NCBI GenBank assembly: GCA_006176705.1
Contig: QRFJ01004894.1
Location: forward strand, 1-64,000
DNA length: 64,000 nt
Direction of reading: 5' to 3'
DNA from: Cocos nucifera
Lineage: Eukaryota > Streptophyta > Magnoliopsida > Arecales > Arecaceae
The notes beneath the pieces were generated by a model. That model was not told the DNA's origin, made no database searches, and saw only the letters and a program-made list of their open reading frames with translations. A program made the translations under genes and the position numbers. Below, in pieces: positions 1-11,453 of this stretch; the stretch's first letter is position 1, and every line of letters begins with the position of its first letter.

Positions 1-1849
1 CTGTAGAGAGTCAAAGATTCTAGTTAGATACTGTAATTTTGACTTGACCAATTTGTTTAGGGATTTTATTTTTAAACAAATTAGCTCCCACTATTTTCTC
101 GGATCCCTACACTCCCTCTGTAGAGATGCGAAAATCTCCGCGATTGATGATTTCTAGTGGGTGGTGCGGTCTCACCAACTGACTCATCACCTCACCTAAC
201 AGTTATTGGTGATGGGTTAGCCAATGAGTGAACAACTCTTGTTCAATGATTCTCTAATCATGGTGCACCCAAACTTGGTCTCTAATTCATGAATCTCACC
301 GTATCCGGAATATTGATCCACTCCTTAGTTAAGTCAGACCCACCATTTGCATAGACTGGGTTCCTAATTGAGTCTCTCACCGTATCCGAAATATTGAGCC
401 CAACTCATCCTCCAGCCCATAGCATCCAATGCCTAATAGACATGGTTGCGTCTTCCCGGTGCAACTGAGCCACTGTATCCAGCCGAGAACAATCAACCCC
501 GGGAAGGGCCCGCACGTCTACAATGGTGGAAGACCTCGGACTTAATCTTTTCTTAGGGAGAATTGATTCAGGTCTCATTAAACTAGACTTGGCTTAGTCA
601 TAACAATTATGACTAACCTAGTGGCATGGGTCAGCTCGGATTATTGACCACCTCAGATCAGAACTGTGTCAACAGATATGGCCAGGTAAGTGAGACCGGT
701 GGAAGGAATATGCCGTTAACTCGCACAAGAACGCATTCAGGTCGAGTAGCTTCCAATTAAAAACCAGTCGGTCGTCTGTGCCAAACTTACCTTAGACACC
801 AAATTGTTGAGTCAGAACCAATTGGGTTAGCCTACAATCCAGACTCTAACCTCTGAGCCTAATTAGGTCTTGCTTGATCGTGACTCGATCTTGACCCAGA
901 CTTAATCCTATTAGGCTGGTCAATTTAAGCATTGTTGATCCCATCTAACCAACTCTTGATTCGGTTTGATCAACCGCTTAGACCTAATTGAGCTACCCAA
1001 GCCCGAACCCAGTATTATGAATATGTCTTAGATCTGAAATTCTCAATTTTAGACCTAATTAATATTCCATAAACTTAATTCTTAATTAAGTTGGGTTCAT
1101 AAACAAAATATGCACAATAAATCCTAGGGTTTCAGGATCTAGGGTTTTGCAGAAAGTAAGTTTTGGGTTTCTGATTAAGGACGAACACGCAGCACCCCTA
1201 CACGTCATAAGAACACCCCATCGAATGGGAAGAGAGGGCCTTTAAACCCTTCTTCGTTCTTATGACCGGACGGCCAAGAGGAACGCCTTAATCAGGAACA
1301 TGTAAATCTACAAAACAGTTATAGATCTATATCATATATCTCATATACAAATTTAGATCTAATCAAGGCATATTTTGCATACATCTCATGTATCATAATC
1401 ATGCATGTTTTCAGATCTAAATTATCACATAATAATCTAAAAAATTAGATTTAAATTGATCTAATCAAAATAAATTCTAATCTAGACAATTATGTAGAAC
1501 TATTCTACAACTAGTCTAGTCATGCATCTATCATATCTCATATGATATTTAAAATTAAATAATTTTTATTTGCTGTTTATCAGATGTTATTATAACACTT
1601 ATAATATCAGAAAATAGTAAATAAGAAGATCTAAAATATGATTTAATCATATTAAATCAAAGACATGCAAAACTATTCTATAGAACTATTCTATTCTAGA
1701 ACTAGTCATGCATATCTTCATGTTCTTAGATCCAAATCATTTAATTTTAATTTTTCTGATTTCAGATCTGATCACATCTCATGTGACATCTGAAATCACT
1801 TTATTTTCTAATTAAAATAAAATTAAAATCAGATCTAAACAATTTTAGA
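1..1849 (-). other. Long untranslated leader of element A
   Basis: Stretch between primer site and gag start with no sustained reading frame. It aligns along its length with the leaders of C (56529-58380) and B (29080-30915), including short direct repeats built on cgtatccgaaatattga near 300-400. The leader is unusually long for a copia element. Its function is unknown; RNA packaging or translation control are possible but not shown. Confidence 0.8.
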
Positions 1850-1867
1850 ACCATGGCTCTGATACCA
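1850..1867 (-). other. Primer-binding site (initiator tRNA-Met) of A
   Basis: On the minus strand it reads tggtatcagagccatggt, complementary to the 3' end of plant initiator tRNA-Met, two bases from the LTR edge. The same site is seen in B and C. Confidence 0.9.
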
Positions 1868-2442
1868 GTTGAAGGGAAATCCTGATTTCCCGGTCCAGGT
1901 TCGTCCAGATCTGATTAGATCAAGAGATATATTTCAAAAATTTTCTCTTGATCTCAATCAGATCTTGATATGTTTCAGATCTGATTCTTATTATTTTAAT
2001 AAATAAAATAAAATAAGATAAATTAAATCAAATTTAATTTACCTGATTTGGGTAATCCTATTACCCTGTAGATGATCCTGATTGCAGCGGAAGGTTCTGG
2101 ATCTTAGCCACGCAAGCGCCTGGCCTCTACCGGTATCCACTCGGGTTGGATCTGGAGATCCTCTTCTTCTCTATCACACCTCCAAAAATCAGATCTGGAT
2201 CTGATCTGGAGGATCTTCAAAACTCTTTTGAAGATCTGCAGTCGTCCTTTTGCAGCAGCGCAGCCTTCTTGCTTTTGATCGCCTTTCCTTGATCTGAATC
2301 GCACCAAACTAAGTCCAAAACACTTTTGGACGTGGAGAGCAAGGGGAGAAGAGAGTATGGCGTGGAGAAGGAGGGGAGAGGCAGCCTTGGACGTGGGAAA
2401 TCTCTATTGAATTCACTTAGGATTAGGGTTGGGCGCAGGGTC

Positions 2443-2452
2443 TTATTTATAG
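2443..2452 (-). promoter_or_regulatory. TATA box in the LTR of A
   Basis: Minus strand reads ctataaataa, within gtctataaataagaccct. It is conserved in every full LTR of this family and lies downstream of the W-box cluster, so it is the likely core promoter. Confidence 0.65.
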
Positions 2453-2758
2453 ACCTCTTGTGATCCAACTCCTCTTCCTCTCAACCAATCACAACCCTTT
2501 GTGAAATCAGATCTAAATCTGATTGGTTGGAAAAAGAGACCCCTGGATTCCTCCTTAGAGGGCGCCTAAGACCAGTCAAACTGGATTCTTAGTAGAACTC
2601 TGATTGGAATCCTAAAGGGAGGTGGAGTCCTTGTCCAACAAGGACTCCTAGGCGCCTCCTACTTGGGCTCACGCCACCCTTGGCGTGCGCCCTTCTCCTT
2701 GCCAGGTTCTGGCAGGGGGACAGGCCCCCACCAGCTCTCCAATAGGTGCATGACATGT

Positions 2759-2825
2759 GGTCAAAAGTCAAAGGGTCAATGGTCAACGTTTGACCAGTCA
2801 AAGGTAGACTTTTGACCAAAGTCAA
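2759..2825 (-). promoter_or_regulatory. W-box cluster in the LTR of A
   Basis: About eight TTGAC/GTCAA cores, in both orientations, within 67 bases. TTGAC is the known binding core of plant WRKY transcription factors. The cluster sits about 300 bases upstream of the TATA box in element orientation. Confidence 0.6.
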
Positions 2826-4155
2826 AGAACAAGAAATGGCAGGTGACCAAAAATGGCAGGTAATGTCTTACAAATAAGACAACCTATTCTGACTTGGACA
2901 ACCTCCAGTCAGACCATATGAAGGCCTCTGATTGAGCACAAACTCCTTTGGCTCAGTCAGGACAACTTATTTATGATAGTAAAAGAAGAACGTTAGGTTC
3001 AATCGAGTGCTAGCACGATTTCCTTGAACCTAATTGAATCTCATTCAGATCAATTGAACTAGATCAGTTCAATTGATGATCACCAGATTCAAACCCTTGT
3101 TTGTGTGACCCAGTTAGGTTCAGTTCTGTATGGTAATGGGATATGTCATGATCTCTATCATAGACATCATCGAAACTCCTTTCGATGGATCAGAACTCTT
3201 CTGATTCGAACAGCTAGAATGATCGATCATCTAAATCATTCTAATTGCTCCCAAAATCCACCAGTGACACCTAGCAGTATATGGTGGCAACCCATCAGAG
3301 CTGAATGCGAACCTCTTGGTGCAGCTACCTGTGTGATTAAGTTCTTCTATCTTGAGCCCCGATCAGATTAGGGTTAAGGTGAACTCGTCAAACCCTAGTC
3401 TCTGTCATATGATGTAATCATTCGATTCGAGTCCAATGTGAAAATCTAAATAGAAACTCTTTCTATTATTTCACTCTACCATGGCCATGGGATTTCTGGA
3501 CTTGATTCTCATGATCATCATAGGGCTACTCCTCTACCACCGAGGTAGATAGATCCCATCTTGATGCAATCCAGTTCCTACAATGAACATGTCATAGCCA
3601 ACATACACCTCAGGGTTCCATATGGCTAGGAGACCGAGTAATGGTGTAGTCAAACTATAACACCCTCAAGGTGAACTGCCGATGCATCTCAGGTCAAAGA
3701 ACCAGACACACTACTGCAGCATCGAGTCAGTCATTGACGAGAAGGTAGACTTCCCTAATGACTACTCGAGGTGGTCACGCTCAGTGCCCTCGTTCTCTAA
3801 CGAGTACCTGTACTCTCGCTCCGGTGTCTCCACACCGTAGACTCAAGACTCATCTACTAAAGAGAAGCGATCGTACACCAACCTTCCGGATCAATCACCA
3901 TCCTCGTGATGATCCTATGGTCGGGAGCTGTTTATGAGTTAATAATGATTATTCATGTCTTAAATTTTCAACTCTTGAAAATATGAATTATCATTACCAT
4001 TAACTCAAAGGATGTATCACAGACACTAAATACACATGTGTGATAGAAAATAACCCATTTCATTAATTATAGTCAAAATTACAATTTTGCCCCTAGAAGT
4101 GTATTACAAGTGTCAGCCAATTCTGGCTTCTAGGGCACATATATCTAACACAGTC

Positions 4156-5302
4156 AACATTACACGTTAGGCTCAATCGTGTGCTAGCACGATTTTCTTG
4201 AACCTAATTGCAATTGAACCAATTGATGATACCAGATCAAACCCTTATTTGTGTGATCCAGTTAGGTTCAGTTCTATATGGTAATGGGATATGTCATGAT
4301 CTCTCTATCATCGACATCATCGAAACTCCTTTCGATGGATCAGAACTCTTTCTGATTCAGACAACTAGAATGATCGATCATCTAAATCATTCTAATTGCT
4401 CCCAAAATCCACCTAGTGACACCTAGCAGTATATGGTGGCAACCCATCAGAGCTGAAAATGAACCTCTTGGTGCAGCTACCTTGTGTGATTAAGTTCTTC
4501 TATCTTGAGCCCCGATCAGATTAGGGTTAAGGTGAACTCGTCAAACCCTAGTTTCTATCATATGATGTAATCATTCGATTCAAGTCCGATGTGAAAACCT
4601 TAATAGAAACTCTTTCTATTATTTCACTCTGCCATGGCCATGGGCTTATGGACTTGATTCTCATGATCATCATAGGGCTGCTCCTCATCCACCGAGGTAG
4701 ATAGATTCCATCTTGGTGCAATCCAATTCCTACAATGAACATGCTATAGCCAACATACACCTCAGGGATTCCGAATGGCTAGGAGACCGAGTCATGGTGT
4801 AGTCAAACTATAACACCCTCAAGGTGAACTACCGATGCACCTCAGGTCAAAGAACCAGACACACTACTGCAGCATCGAGTCAGTCATCGACGAGAAGGTA
4901 GACTTCCTTATGACTACTCGAGGTGGTCACGCTCAGTGCCCTCATTCTCTAACGAGTACCTATACTCTCGCTCTGGTGTCTCCACACCATAAACTTAAGA
5001 CTCATCTACTATAAAAAAGCGACTGTACACCAACCTTTTGGATCAATCATCATCCTCATGATGATCCTACGGTCAGGAGCATTTTATGAGTTAATAATGA
5101 AAATTCTTATCTTAAATTTTCAACTCTTGAAAATAAGAATTATTATTACCATTAACTCAAGGGATGTATCAGAGACACTAATTACACATTTATGATAGAA
5201 AATAACCTATTTTATTATTCATAGTCAAAATTATAATTTTGCTTCTAGAAGTGTATTACAAGTGTCAGCCAATTCTGGCTTCTAGGGCACACATATCTAA
5301 TA
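4156..5302 (-). repeat. Older truncated LTR of the A family
   Basis: Diverged copy of the outer half of the same LTR. It starts near the segment equivalent to 2993 and runs to an end reading acatatctaata, corresponding to CTAACA. Short indels and substitutions relative to 1870-4150 show it is older. Element A is inserted in it, and it interrupts the left LTR of element E. The rest of this copy lies left of the window or is lost. Confidence 0.85.
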
Positions 5303-5855
5303 ATTAGGTCCGACCAAAAACTCTCCTGGCTAACCCAATGCATGAAAGCACTCATCGAGCCCATGTACACCCATGTCTCTCATGCTCTCATCCTCTAGAT
5401 CTAGATCCAACCCATATATGAGTTAGCTCTCTTAAGATCTCTTGAACCAGGCCTTAAGACCCTAGGACCAATCCAAACCCTAGCCCAAAATAGACCCTTG
5501 CATAACTTTGCCGACGCACTGAGCCGGCTCAATCTCAACACTGATCCGACTAAGTTTTGCTAGATCGGCTCAGTCTGAAATTAAGCTAGCCTAGTTTTGT
5601 GCTGTGCCAGCAGTCCCAAATGCTCAGCTCTCTATTTTGCCTATGCTCTAAGATTTAGCTGATCCAGTTTTGGACTAAGCCGGCTAACCTATAGAAAATC
5701 TCCTTTCTGTAGTTTTGATTCCCCAGCTTTGGTTCCTTACTTCACCTTATATCCTAGATCTCTGAAGTACCAACCAAGCCCTTGGAATCTCCGAAGCCAT
5801 CACCGTGACTCCTCCCATGGCCTCCCAAGACTTGGGAGCACCATAAATCCTCACA
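5303..5855 (-). repeat. 3' LTR of E, truncated
   Basis: Matches 7840-8393 nearly end to end and finishes ctcaca at 5855. On the minus strand the next internal bases (5856-5865) supply a polypurine tract. The R/U5 end is missing at the junction with the A-family LTR. Confidence 0.82.
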
Positions 5856-6732
5856 ATCTCCACCTTGGTGCCCCAAGCCTTGGCAAATCCCTTGGCAATG
5901 CCCTACTGCATGATCCCACTATCCCTACACACTCATAGCACCTTTGTAAACATCACCTTCGCCAATCCTCTTCTACTATTGTGCACCTTTGAGGCCTTTG
6001 GGATGACCACCTCCATCGCTGAGGACCTATACTTGCTTCTTGGCACCTCCCTAAAATTGTAGGATCCCTTTTGCTTAGCAACTACATCACTTTATCTAAA
6101 CTTTTCTGGAGAACCTACATCATTTCTGCACCAACACATGCTGTACCACCTGACACGATCTTCTCAGAGCTATGTCTGTCCACCAGCACATATCGCTCCA
6201 CCTGAAACTGTGCATCATCGATGCTTTGAACTCATGCCAAATTTATCTTCATTTGTGAAGCCACCATTGTGGAGCTCCACCTTTATCTAAAGTCCACCTA
6301 ATACCATAGAAGTTGACTTTATCATTGAGTCCCTCGAGACCAACCACTCAATGCTGCAATGCTGAGCTTGCCACTGCACCTCGAACACCGTCACTGTCCC
6401 TTCAAACCCTCCATACTTTGTGGTCCTCTTCAAAGCCATCTCGGATACCTCCACAACTCACGGGCACCTCCAAAACCTAAGAGCTCATCCAACTCTTCTG
6501 AATCCAGCAACTGAACCCTAGGGAATTCCACCCTAGTCCTTCTCTTCTACCTCTACACCAGCCATCACTTCAGTTACGCTAAGAGAACCATCCTCCATCT
6601 GAACCATGACTCTCTTTGGTGCTTCTATGGAAGAAATCTGATCCATGATACTCCCGATTGCTAGAGACCTCTTGGCGCTCCCTGAGACCCCCTGGCTCTC
6701 TCTAAGATCTACTCCCGATCTCCCTGAGAAGC

Positions 6733-7190
6733 TCCTAACACACTCTGCTGAGATACACTCCTCAGCTACTATACTGTCGAGCCTCTCTCAGCCCCTATGC
6801 CTCCAGGGTAGCGGTCCTGCAGCACTCTAGTGCTCCCTGACTCATCTCTATGCTGCACTATAGCCATCCAACCCTAACCTGCTGGACCTCCATGAATCAT
6901 TTATTTCCATCATCCCCAAGGCTCCACAAATCCATGCTCTGATCGAACCATTGAATACATCTCTAACTACTTCCCCACCTTATTGACACCAAAGGATGTA
7001 TGGTTGCTTCTTCAGCCTTCCTTCGACCATTACCTCTTGAAAAATCTCTCTTCAATAGCCCTACACTGCCCATCTTTTTAGAGAACCCTGATGCTCTCTA
7101 CTAAGATACCTTCCTCAGCTGCTGCATCGTCGAGACTCTCTCAGCCCTGCATCTTTAGGAAAATGGTACTGCAGCACTCCAGTGCCCCCA
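6733..7190. repeat. Spaced direct duplication inside E
   Basis: About 100 bases at 6735-6835 and 7087-7190 align with scattered differences, for example ctctctcagccc and gcagcactc in both, roughly 350 bases apart. An old internal duplication. Confidence 0.6.
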
Positions 7191-7450
7191 GGCTATCACA
7201 TAACCGTCATACACTTTGGCCTTTCCACCAAGATCGATCAGCAAATCATGCACCCAATCCTTCCACCTTGGGAAAAATTTTTTCCATTAATCCTCTCAAC
7301 CTCCACCTTCAACTCGCTGCTCCCGATTGGCCAAACCAAGCAATAACAAAGATAGAGCTGAGACATACCATGGAATCCTTGTGCAGATTTCTGATTTTAC
7401 TTTGTACGACTTCTCCTTCGCTTCCACACACCATTAGGCTCTGAAATCTA

Positions 7451-7570
7451 GCTCTGATACCATTTTGCCGTCCACAACATCTCAGGCATCATCTAGCTCT
7501 AATACCAAATTATAGACCCATGATATCGCTCGAACGCCAATCATCCTTGACATCATAAGCACCGATACCA
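7451..7570 (-). other. Primer-binding site of E with two extra copies
   Basis: Three motifs related to the complement of tRNA-Met 3' end: gctctgatacca at 7451-7462, gctctaatacca at 7495-7506 and gcaccgatacca at 7559-7570. Only the last touches the LTR edge and is the expected primer site. The others may be relics of earlier LTR ends or of captured sequence. Confidence 0.6.
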
Positions 7571-8393
7571 TGTTACAGAAGCCCCTGATCCTTAGCACAG
7601 ATCTGAAGAAACCTATGATGTTCTCTGTGGGCAGCAAACCATAGATCCAACATCTAGATCTATGCTGGGGCACCTCCCTCCTTGAGCTTGAGGGAGGTGC
7701 CCCCTCTCTCTTGGGCTTCTTCAAGAATCTTGGGATGGCAACTCTAGAGAGAAGAGAAGAAAAAAGAATTGAGGGAGAAAAGGACTGTATTGATTCCAAC
7801 CTTGAAAATCCTAATACAACCTATGTATTTATACATAGCCATTAGGCCTGACCAAAAACTCTCCTAGCTAACCCAATACATGAAAGCACTCACCAAGGCC
7901 ATGTATACCCATATCTCCCATGCTTTCATCCTCTAGATCTAAACCCAATCCATACATGAGTTAGCTCCCTTAAGACCTCTTGAACCAGGCCTTAAGACCC
8001 TAGGATCAACCTAGACCCTAGTCCAAAATAGACTCTGGTGTAACTCTATCCGCGCACTGAGTTGGCTCAGCCTCAGCACTAAGCCGACTAAGTTCCATTG
8101 GGTTGGCTCAATTTGAAACTGAGCTGGCCTAGTTTTGTGCCATGCCAGCGGTCTCGAACACTCATCTCTTTGTTTTGCCTATGCTCCAAGACTTAGCTGA
8201 CCCAGTTTTGGACTAAGCCAGCTAACCTATAGAAAATCTTCGTTCTGCAGTCTTGATTCTTTAGCTTTGGTTCCTTGCTTCATCTTATGTTTCAGATCTC
8301 TAAAGCACCAATCAAGTCCCTAGAATCTTCGGAGCCATCACCGTGACTCCTCCCATGGCCTCCCAAGGCTTGGGAGCACGATAAATTCTCACA
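7571..8393 (-). repeat. 5' LTR of E (823 bp)
   Basis: Starts TGTTACAG and ends CTCACA on the plus strand, giving TGTGAG...GTAACA in element orientation. A TATA-like sequence is at 7824-7834. The copy boundary with the left LTR is clear to 7840; the remaining 270 bp have no partner because the left copy is truncated. Confidence 0.75.
7824..7834 (-). promoter_or_regulatory. TATA-like box in E LTR
   Basis: Minus strand reads tatgtataaatacatag across this site, an AT-rich TATA element at a plausible place inside the LTR. Confidence 0.45.
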
Positions 8394-8461
8394 CCATCTA
8401 TAGTTGGAATCCTTCCGAGATCCATAATTGAGATGAAGCCCTTGATCAAAAAATTTAGAAA

Positions 8462-9660
8462 ATGGATCGATGGATTGAAGAGCTTCGCCATGCTACCCCA
8501 GCTAACCACAACAATATCTGCACTGACCCTCCTTTCTCCCAGAGAATCATGCAGGAGTCGATCTCACCGAACTTCAAGCTCCTTCAATTTGAGAGCTATG
8601 ACAGGACCACTGATCCAGTTGACCACTTAGAGGTCTTTCAGACTATGATGCTACTGCATGGTGCACCAGACACCATCTTGTGCCGAGCTTTTCCATCTAC
8701 TCTGAAGGAAGCAGCGAGAAACTAGTACTCAGTGCTAAAGTCGGGTATGATCTTCTTCTTTGATCAAATGAGCCATCAATTTGTGGATCATTTTGTCAGC
8801 AACCGACGTCCAAGGTGAGGCTCGAACTCCCTCATCAACATCAAGCAATAGGAAGCAGAGTCCATCCGAGCCTATATCAATCTCTTCAATGTCGCTACAC
8901 TGGAGGTTCGAAATTTGGACTAGTCTATCACCATGGCCGCACTAAAGGATGGCCTTCAGAAGAATGATCTGCTATTCTTCCTGGAGAAGAAGTATCCTCG
9001 GGACTTCATTGACCTGCTAGCTTGGGCTGAAGGCAATGCTCGAGCTGAAGAAGCCTTCAAACTAAAGGACAAGGAGGCCATGAGAGAGAGACAAGTAGGC
9101 GAGTCTAGCAAGCCCACAGTTGAATTGAAGCTGAACAAAGTTTGGCCGTGCTCTTGAACTCCCCCTGAGCACAAGCAAGCTCGAACTCCTTCTCGAGCTC
9201 GTCATCAAAGGAGCCCTGACAGAAGCGCATGAAGAAGCTCTCCTTTTAGAAGGTTTTACAACTATGCTCCTCTCAATGCTCCAAAACTCAAGTACTAATG
9301 GAGATCAAGGAGCAGCTACCAAGATCGGAGAGGATGCACACTCATCTAGACAAGTGCAATCCAAATAAGTACTATCTCTACCATCGTGACCACGGTCATG
9401 ATACTGAAGAATATATTCAGCTCCAAGATGAAATCGAGGAGTTCATCAGGAGAGGTCAGCTAGGTTGATTTTTGTGATGCCGACCTAAGATAAAAGAAGA
9501 TCGATCAAGGGCACTACCATAATCGGAACCACCAAGGAGGGAGTAGTAAGGAGATCGACCGCCTCTCAGCGTCATCAACACCATCTCTAGGAGACTTCGA
9601 TGAGAGGAGGCTGATGGATCTGAGTGACCGACTAAAAGATAGAGAACTGAGGAGCCTATT
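8462..9660 (+). pseudogene. gag: H gag (Tat-type capsid), broken
   Basis: The frame from the ATG at 8462 reads MDRWIEELRHATPANHNN..., then a capsid core with FESYDRTTDPVDHLEVFQ, LLHGAPDTILCRAFPSTL and, after stops, FVSNRRPR, SIRAYINLFN and LAWAEGNARAEEAF. A YYLYHRDHGHDTEEYIQL segment near 9370 corresponds to the zinc-binding region of Tat gags. Stops occur near 8724, 8818, 8851, 8922 and 9157, and the frame changes after 9160. The product would be the structural protein of the virus-like particle. The lineage is confident; the start codon is less so because the 5' end is cut by E. Confidence 0.82.
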
Positions 9661-9990
9661 GCTTTCACTAAAAAAGATGTGCAAGGAATTCAATTTTCGT
9701 CCAATGATGTGGTTGTAATAACTTTAAATATAGTAGACTATGATGTATGCCATATTCTTGTTGATAATGAAAGTTCAGTCGATGTCTTATTTTATAATGC
9801 TTTCTCTAAAATGTCTATACCCAATAATCAGCTCGGACTAATGAGTTCTTCATTGGTTGGCTTCACTAGTGATGCAGTGCCAATCGAAGGTATGATAAGT
9901 TTAAATATGGCTGCAGGATGATATCCGAAGTAGTCCAGGGTGCAAGTGGATTTTTTAGTGGTAAAAGCTCTATCTGCTTATAATGTAATT
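9661..9990 (+). pseudogene. H aspartic protease, active-site altered
   Basis: The open frame 9679-9921 contains HILVDNESSVDVLFYNAF and LVGFTSDAVPIEGMISL, matching the retropepsin-like domain of Tat pol. The expected Gly after the catalytic Asp-Asn is Glu here, which should abolish activity. The frame continues after a stop at 9919-9921 as VDFLVVKALSAYNVILG. It would cleave Gag-Pol if intact. Confidence 0.8.
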
Positions 9991-10299
9991 CTTGGCTGGT
10001 CTGACCTAAATGCACTTCGGGCAATAGTCTCAACCTACTATCTAAACTTGAAGTTTTCAATAAGCTGCGGGATTGAAGAGGTCAGGGGAGACCAAGCTTT
10101 GGCGAGACATTGTTACTCAATTGCCCTGCAAAGGGATAGACAGTCTGACCCTTGCCTTGCTGATGGATTGGATGTTCAGGATGACCTCACAGAAGAACAA
10201 GGAGAACCCATGAAAGACCTTATCTCAATCCCTTTAGATGGTGGAAATGAAGACCACATAGTATAGATCGGCTCTAATCTGAGAGAGGGGATACGAGAA

Positions 10300-11453
10300 T
10301 AGCTCATTGAGTTCTTACGAAGAAATGCATGTCTTTGCTTGGGTCCCTGCTGACATGCCAGAAATTGATGCTGAAGTTATGGAGCATCGATTGGCTATTG
10401 ATCCTAAATATCGGCCAATAAAAGAAAAGGTACATAGTCATATCCTAGAGAGATAGAAGGCAATTGCAGAAGAAGTCGACAAGCTCCTCAAGGTTGGATT
10501 CATCCAAGAAGTTTTCTATCCGAACTGGATTTCTAATGTAATCCTTGTCAAGAAGGCGAATGGCAAGTGGAGGATGTACCTAGACTTTAAGAAGTTGAAG
10601 AAGGCCTGTCTGAAAGATAGTTATTCTTTATCTAGAATTGATCAATTGGTGGATGCAACTTCAGGCCATGAGCTCCTCACCTTCATGGATGCCTTCTCTA
10701 GCTACAACCAAATCCAGATGGCACCAGAGGATGAGGAGAAAATTATTTTTGTTACTAACCATGGTCTCTATTGTTATAGGATCATGCCTTTTGGGATAAA
10801 AAATATAGGATCAACATACTAGCACCTAGTCAATAAGATCTTCAAGGAGCAAATCGATTGCAATATGGAAGTATATGTAGATGACATACTTGTCAAGAGC
10901 CGAGCTTCATCAAATCACATAGTTGATCTTAAGGGGGCACTGAGTAGATGACATACTTGTTAAGAGTCGAGCTTCATCAAATCATATAGTTGATCTTGAG
11001 GAGACCTTCAATGCTCTATGGAGATACAAGATAAAATTGAACCCAACCAAGTGTGCCTTTGGTGTGACTTCGGAAAAGTTCTTAGGGTTCATGGTGTCGA
11101 GATGCGGGATTGAAACAAATCCAGAAAAAATTTGGGCCATCCAGGAGATGTCTACTCTAAAATTGATAAAAAAAGTTTAGTGCCTAGCAGGAAAGGTGGC
11201 GGTCCTTAACCGCTTTGTCTCAAGATTGGTAGAGCGATGTATGCCCTTCTTTCGAGTTCTCAAACAGCCAAAGAACTTCTGCTGGGATACTAAATGTCAA
11301 CGAGCATTTGAAGAACTCAAAAACTATCTCGACTCACCTCTCCTATTGGCCAAGCCTAAACCTAAGAAAGAACTATTTTTGTACCTGGTGGTCTCTTCAG
11401 AGGCCCTTGTAGCAGTCCTAGTCAAAGAAAAAGTGAAAGCGCAGTGGCCGATC
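10300..11453 (+). pseudogene. pol: H reverse transcriptase, broken, with duplicated catalytic segment
   Basis: Recognisable RT blocks are HRLAIDPKYRPIKEK, ISNVILVKKANGKWRM, LLTFMDAFSSYNQIQMA, CYRIMPFGIKN and MEVYVDDILVKS, the last being the catalytic YVDD. The connection region follows (FEELKNYLDSPLL). In-frame stops occur near 10456 and 10820. A 67-bp tandem duplication at 10877-11010 repeats the VDD segment and shifts the frame. The domain is cut at 11453 by a solo LTR and resumes at 13712. Confidence 0.87.
10877..11010 (+). repeat. 67-bp tandem duplication in H RT
   Basis: Two copies starting gtagatgacatacttgt at 10877 and 10944, differing at a few bases. The period of 67 is not divisible by 3, so it disrupts the frame just at the catalytic motif. 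Confidence 0.85.

Larger units (their letters stand above)
1..4150 (-). mobile_element. Ty1/copia element A, 5' part only (leader + 5' LTR)
   Basis: Minus-strand copia retrotransposon that runs off the left edge. From right to left it shows the 5' LTR, a primer-binding site and about 1.85 kb of untranslated leader. Position 1 matches position 56533 in element C, which is 5 bases upstream of the gag ATG there, so the window stops just short of A's coding region. The sequence is nearly the same as C throughout and similar to B in reverse complement. The right flank (4151-4155, cagtc) is a candidate target-site duplication whose partner lies outside the window. A is inserted in an older LTR of its own family. 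Confidence 0.92.
1870..4150 (-). repeat. 5' LTR of element A (2281 bp)
   Basis: Begins TGAAGGG and ends CTAACA on the plus strand, i.e. 5'-TGTTAG...CTTCA-3' in element orientation. It is colinear with the LTRs at 26773, 34676, 50442 and 58401. It contains a W-box cluster, a TATA box and, near its outer edge, 9-base inverted arms (ccctagaag / cttctaggg). Confidence 0.93.
5856..7570 (-). other. Internal region of E, no recognisable gene
   Basis: C- and T-rich on the plus strand with only short chance frames. None reads like gag, protease, integrase or reverse transcriptase. It contains a ~100-bp direct duplication and three primer-site-like motifs at its right end. Confidence 0.6.
5303..8393 (-). 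mobile_element. Non-autonomous copia-like element E (no coding capacity seen)
   Basis: Two similar direct copies (5303-5855 and 7840-8393) flank about 1.7 kb of internal DNA in which I recognise no retrotransposon domain in any frame. In minus orientation it has a TG...CA LTR of about 823 bp, a tRNA-Met-like primer site next to the right LTR, and a polypurine tract (gtggagat) next to the left LTR. That is the layout of a LARD/TRIM-like derivative. The left LTR lacks its last ~270 bp because an A-family LTR inserted there. E in turn interrupts element H; 8394-8398 (ccatc) is the candidate duplication on the right. Confidence 0.75.

Noticed and set aside
3105..3371. Plus-strand 88-codon ORF repeated at 51680 and 59639
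   Set aside because: It lies within the LTR on the strand opposite to the element and recurs only because the LTR recurs; not maintained in the solo LTR or the older copy.
6645..7444. Protein gene in the E interior
   Set aside because: Frames are on the strand opposite to the element, short, and without recognisable motifs; the duplicated segment explains the similarity between two of them.
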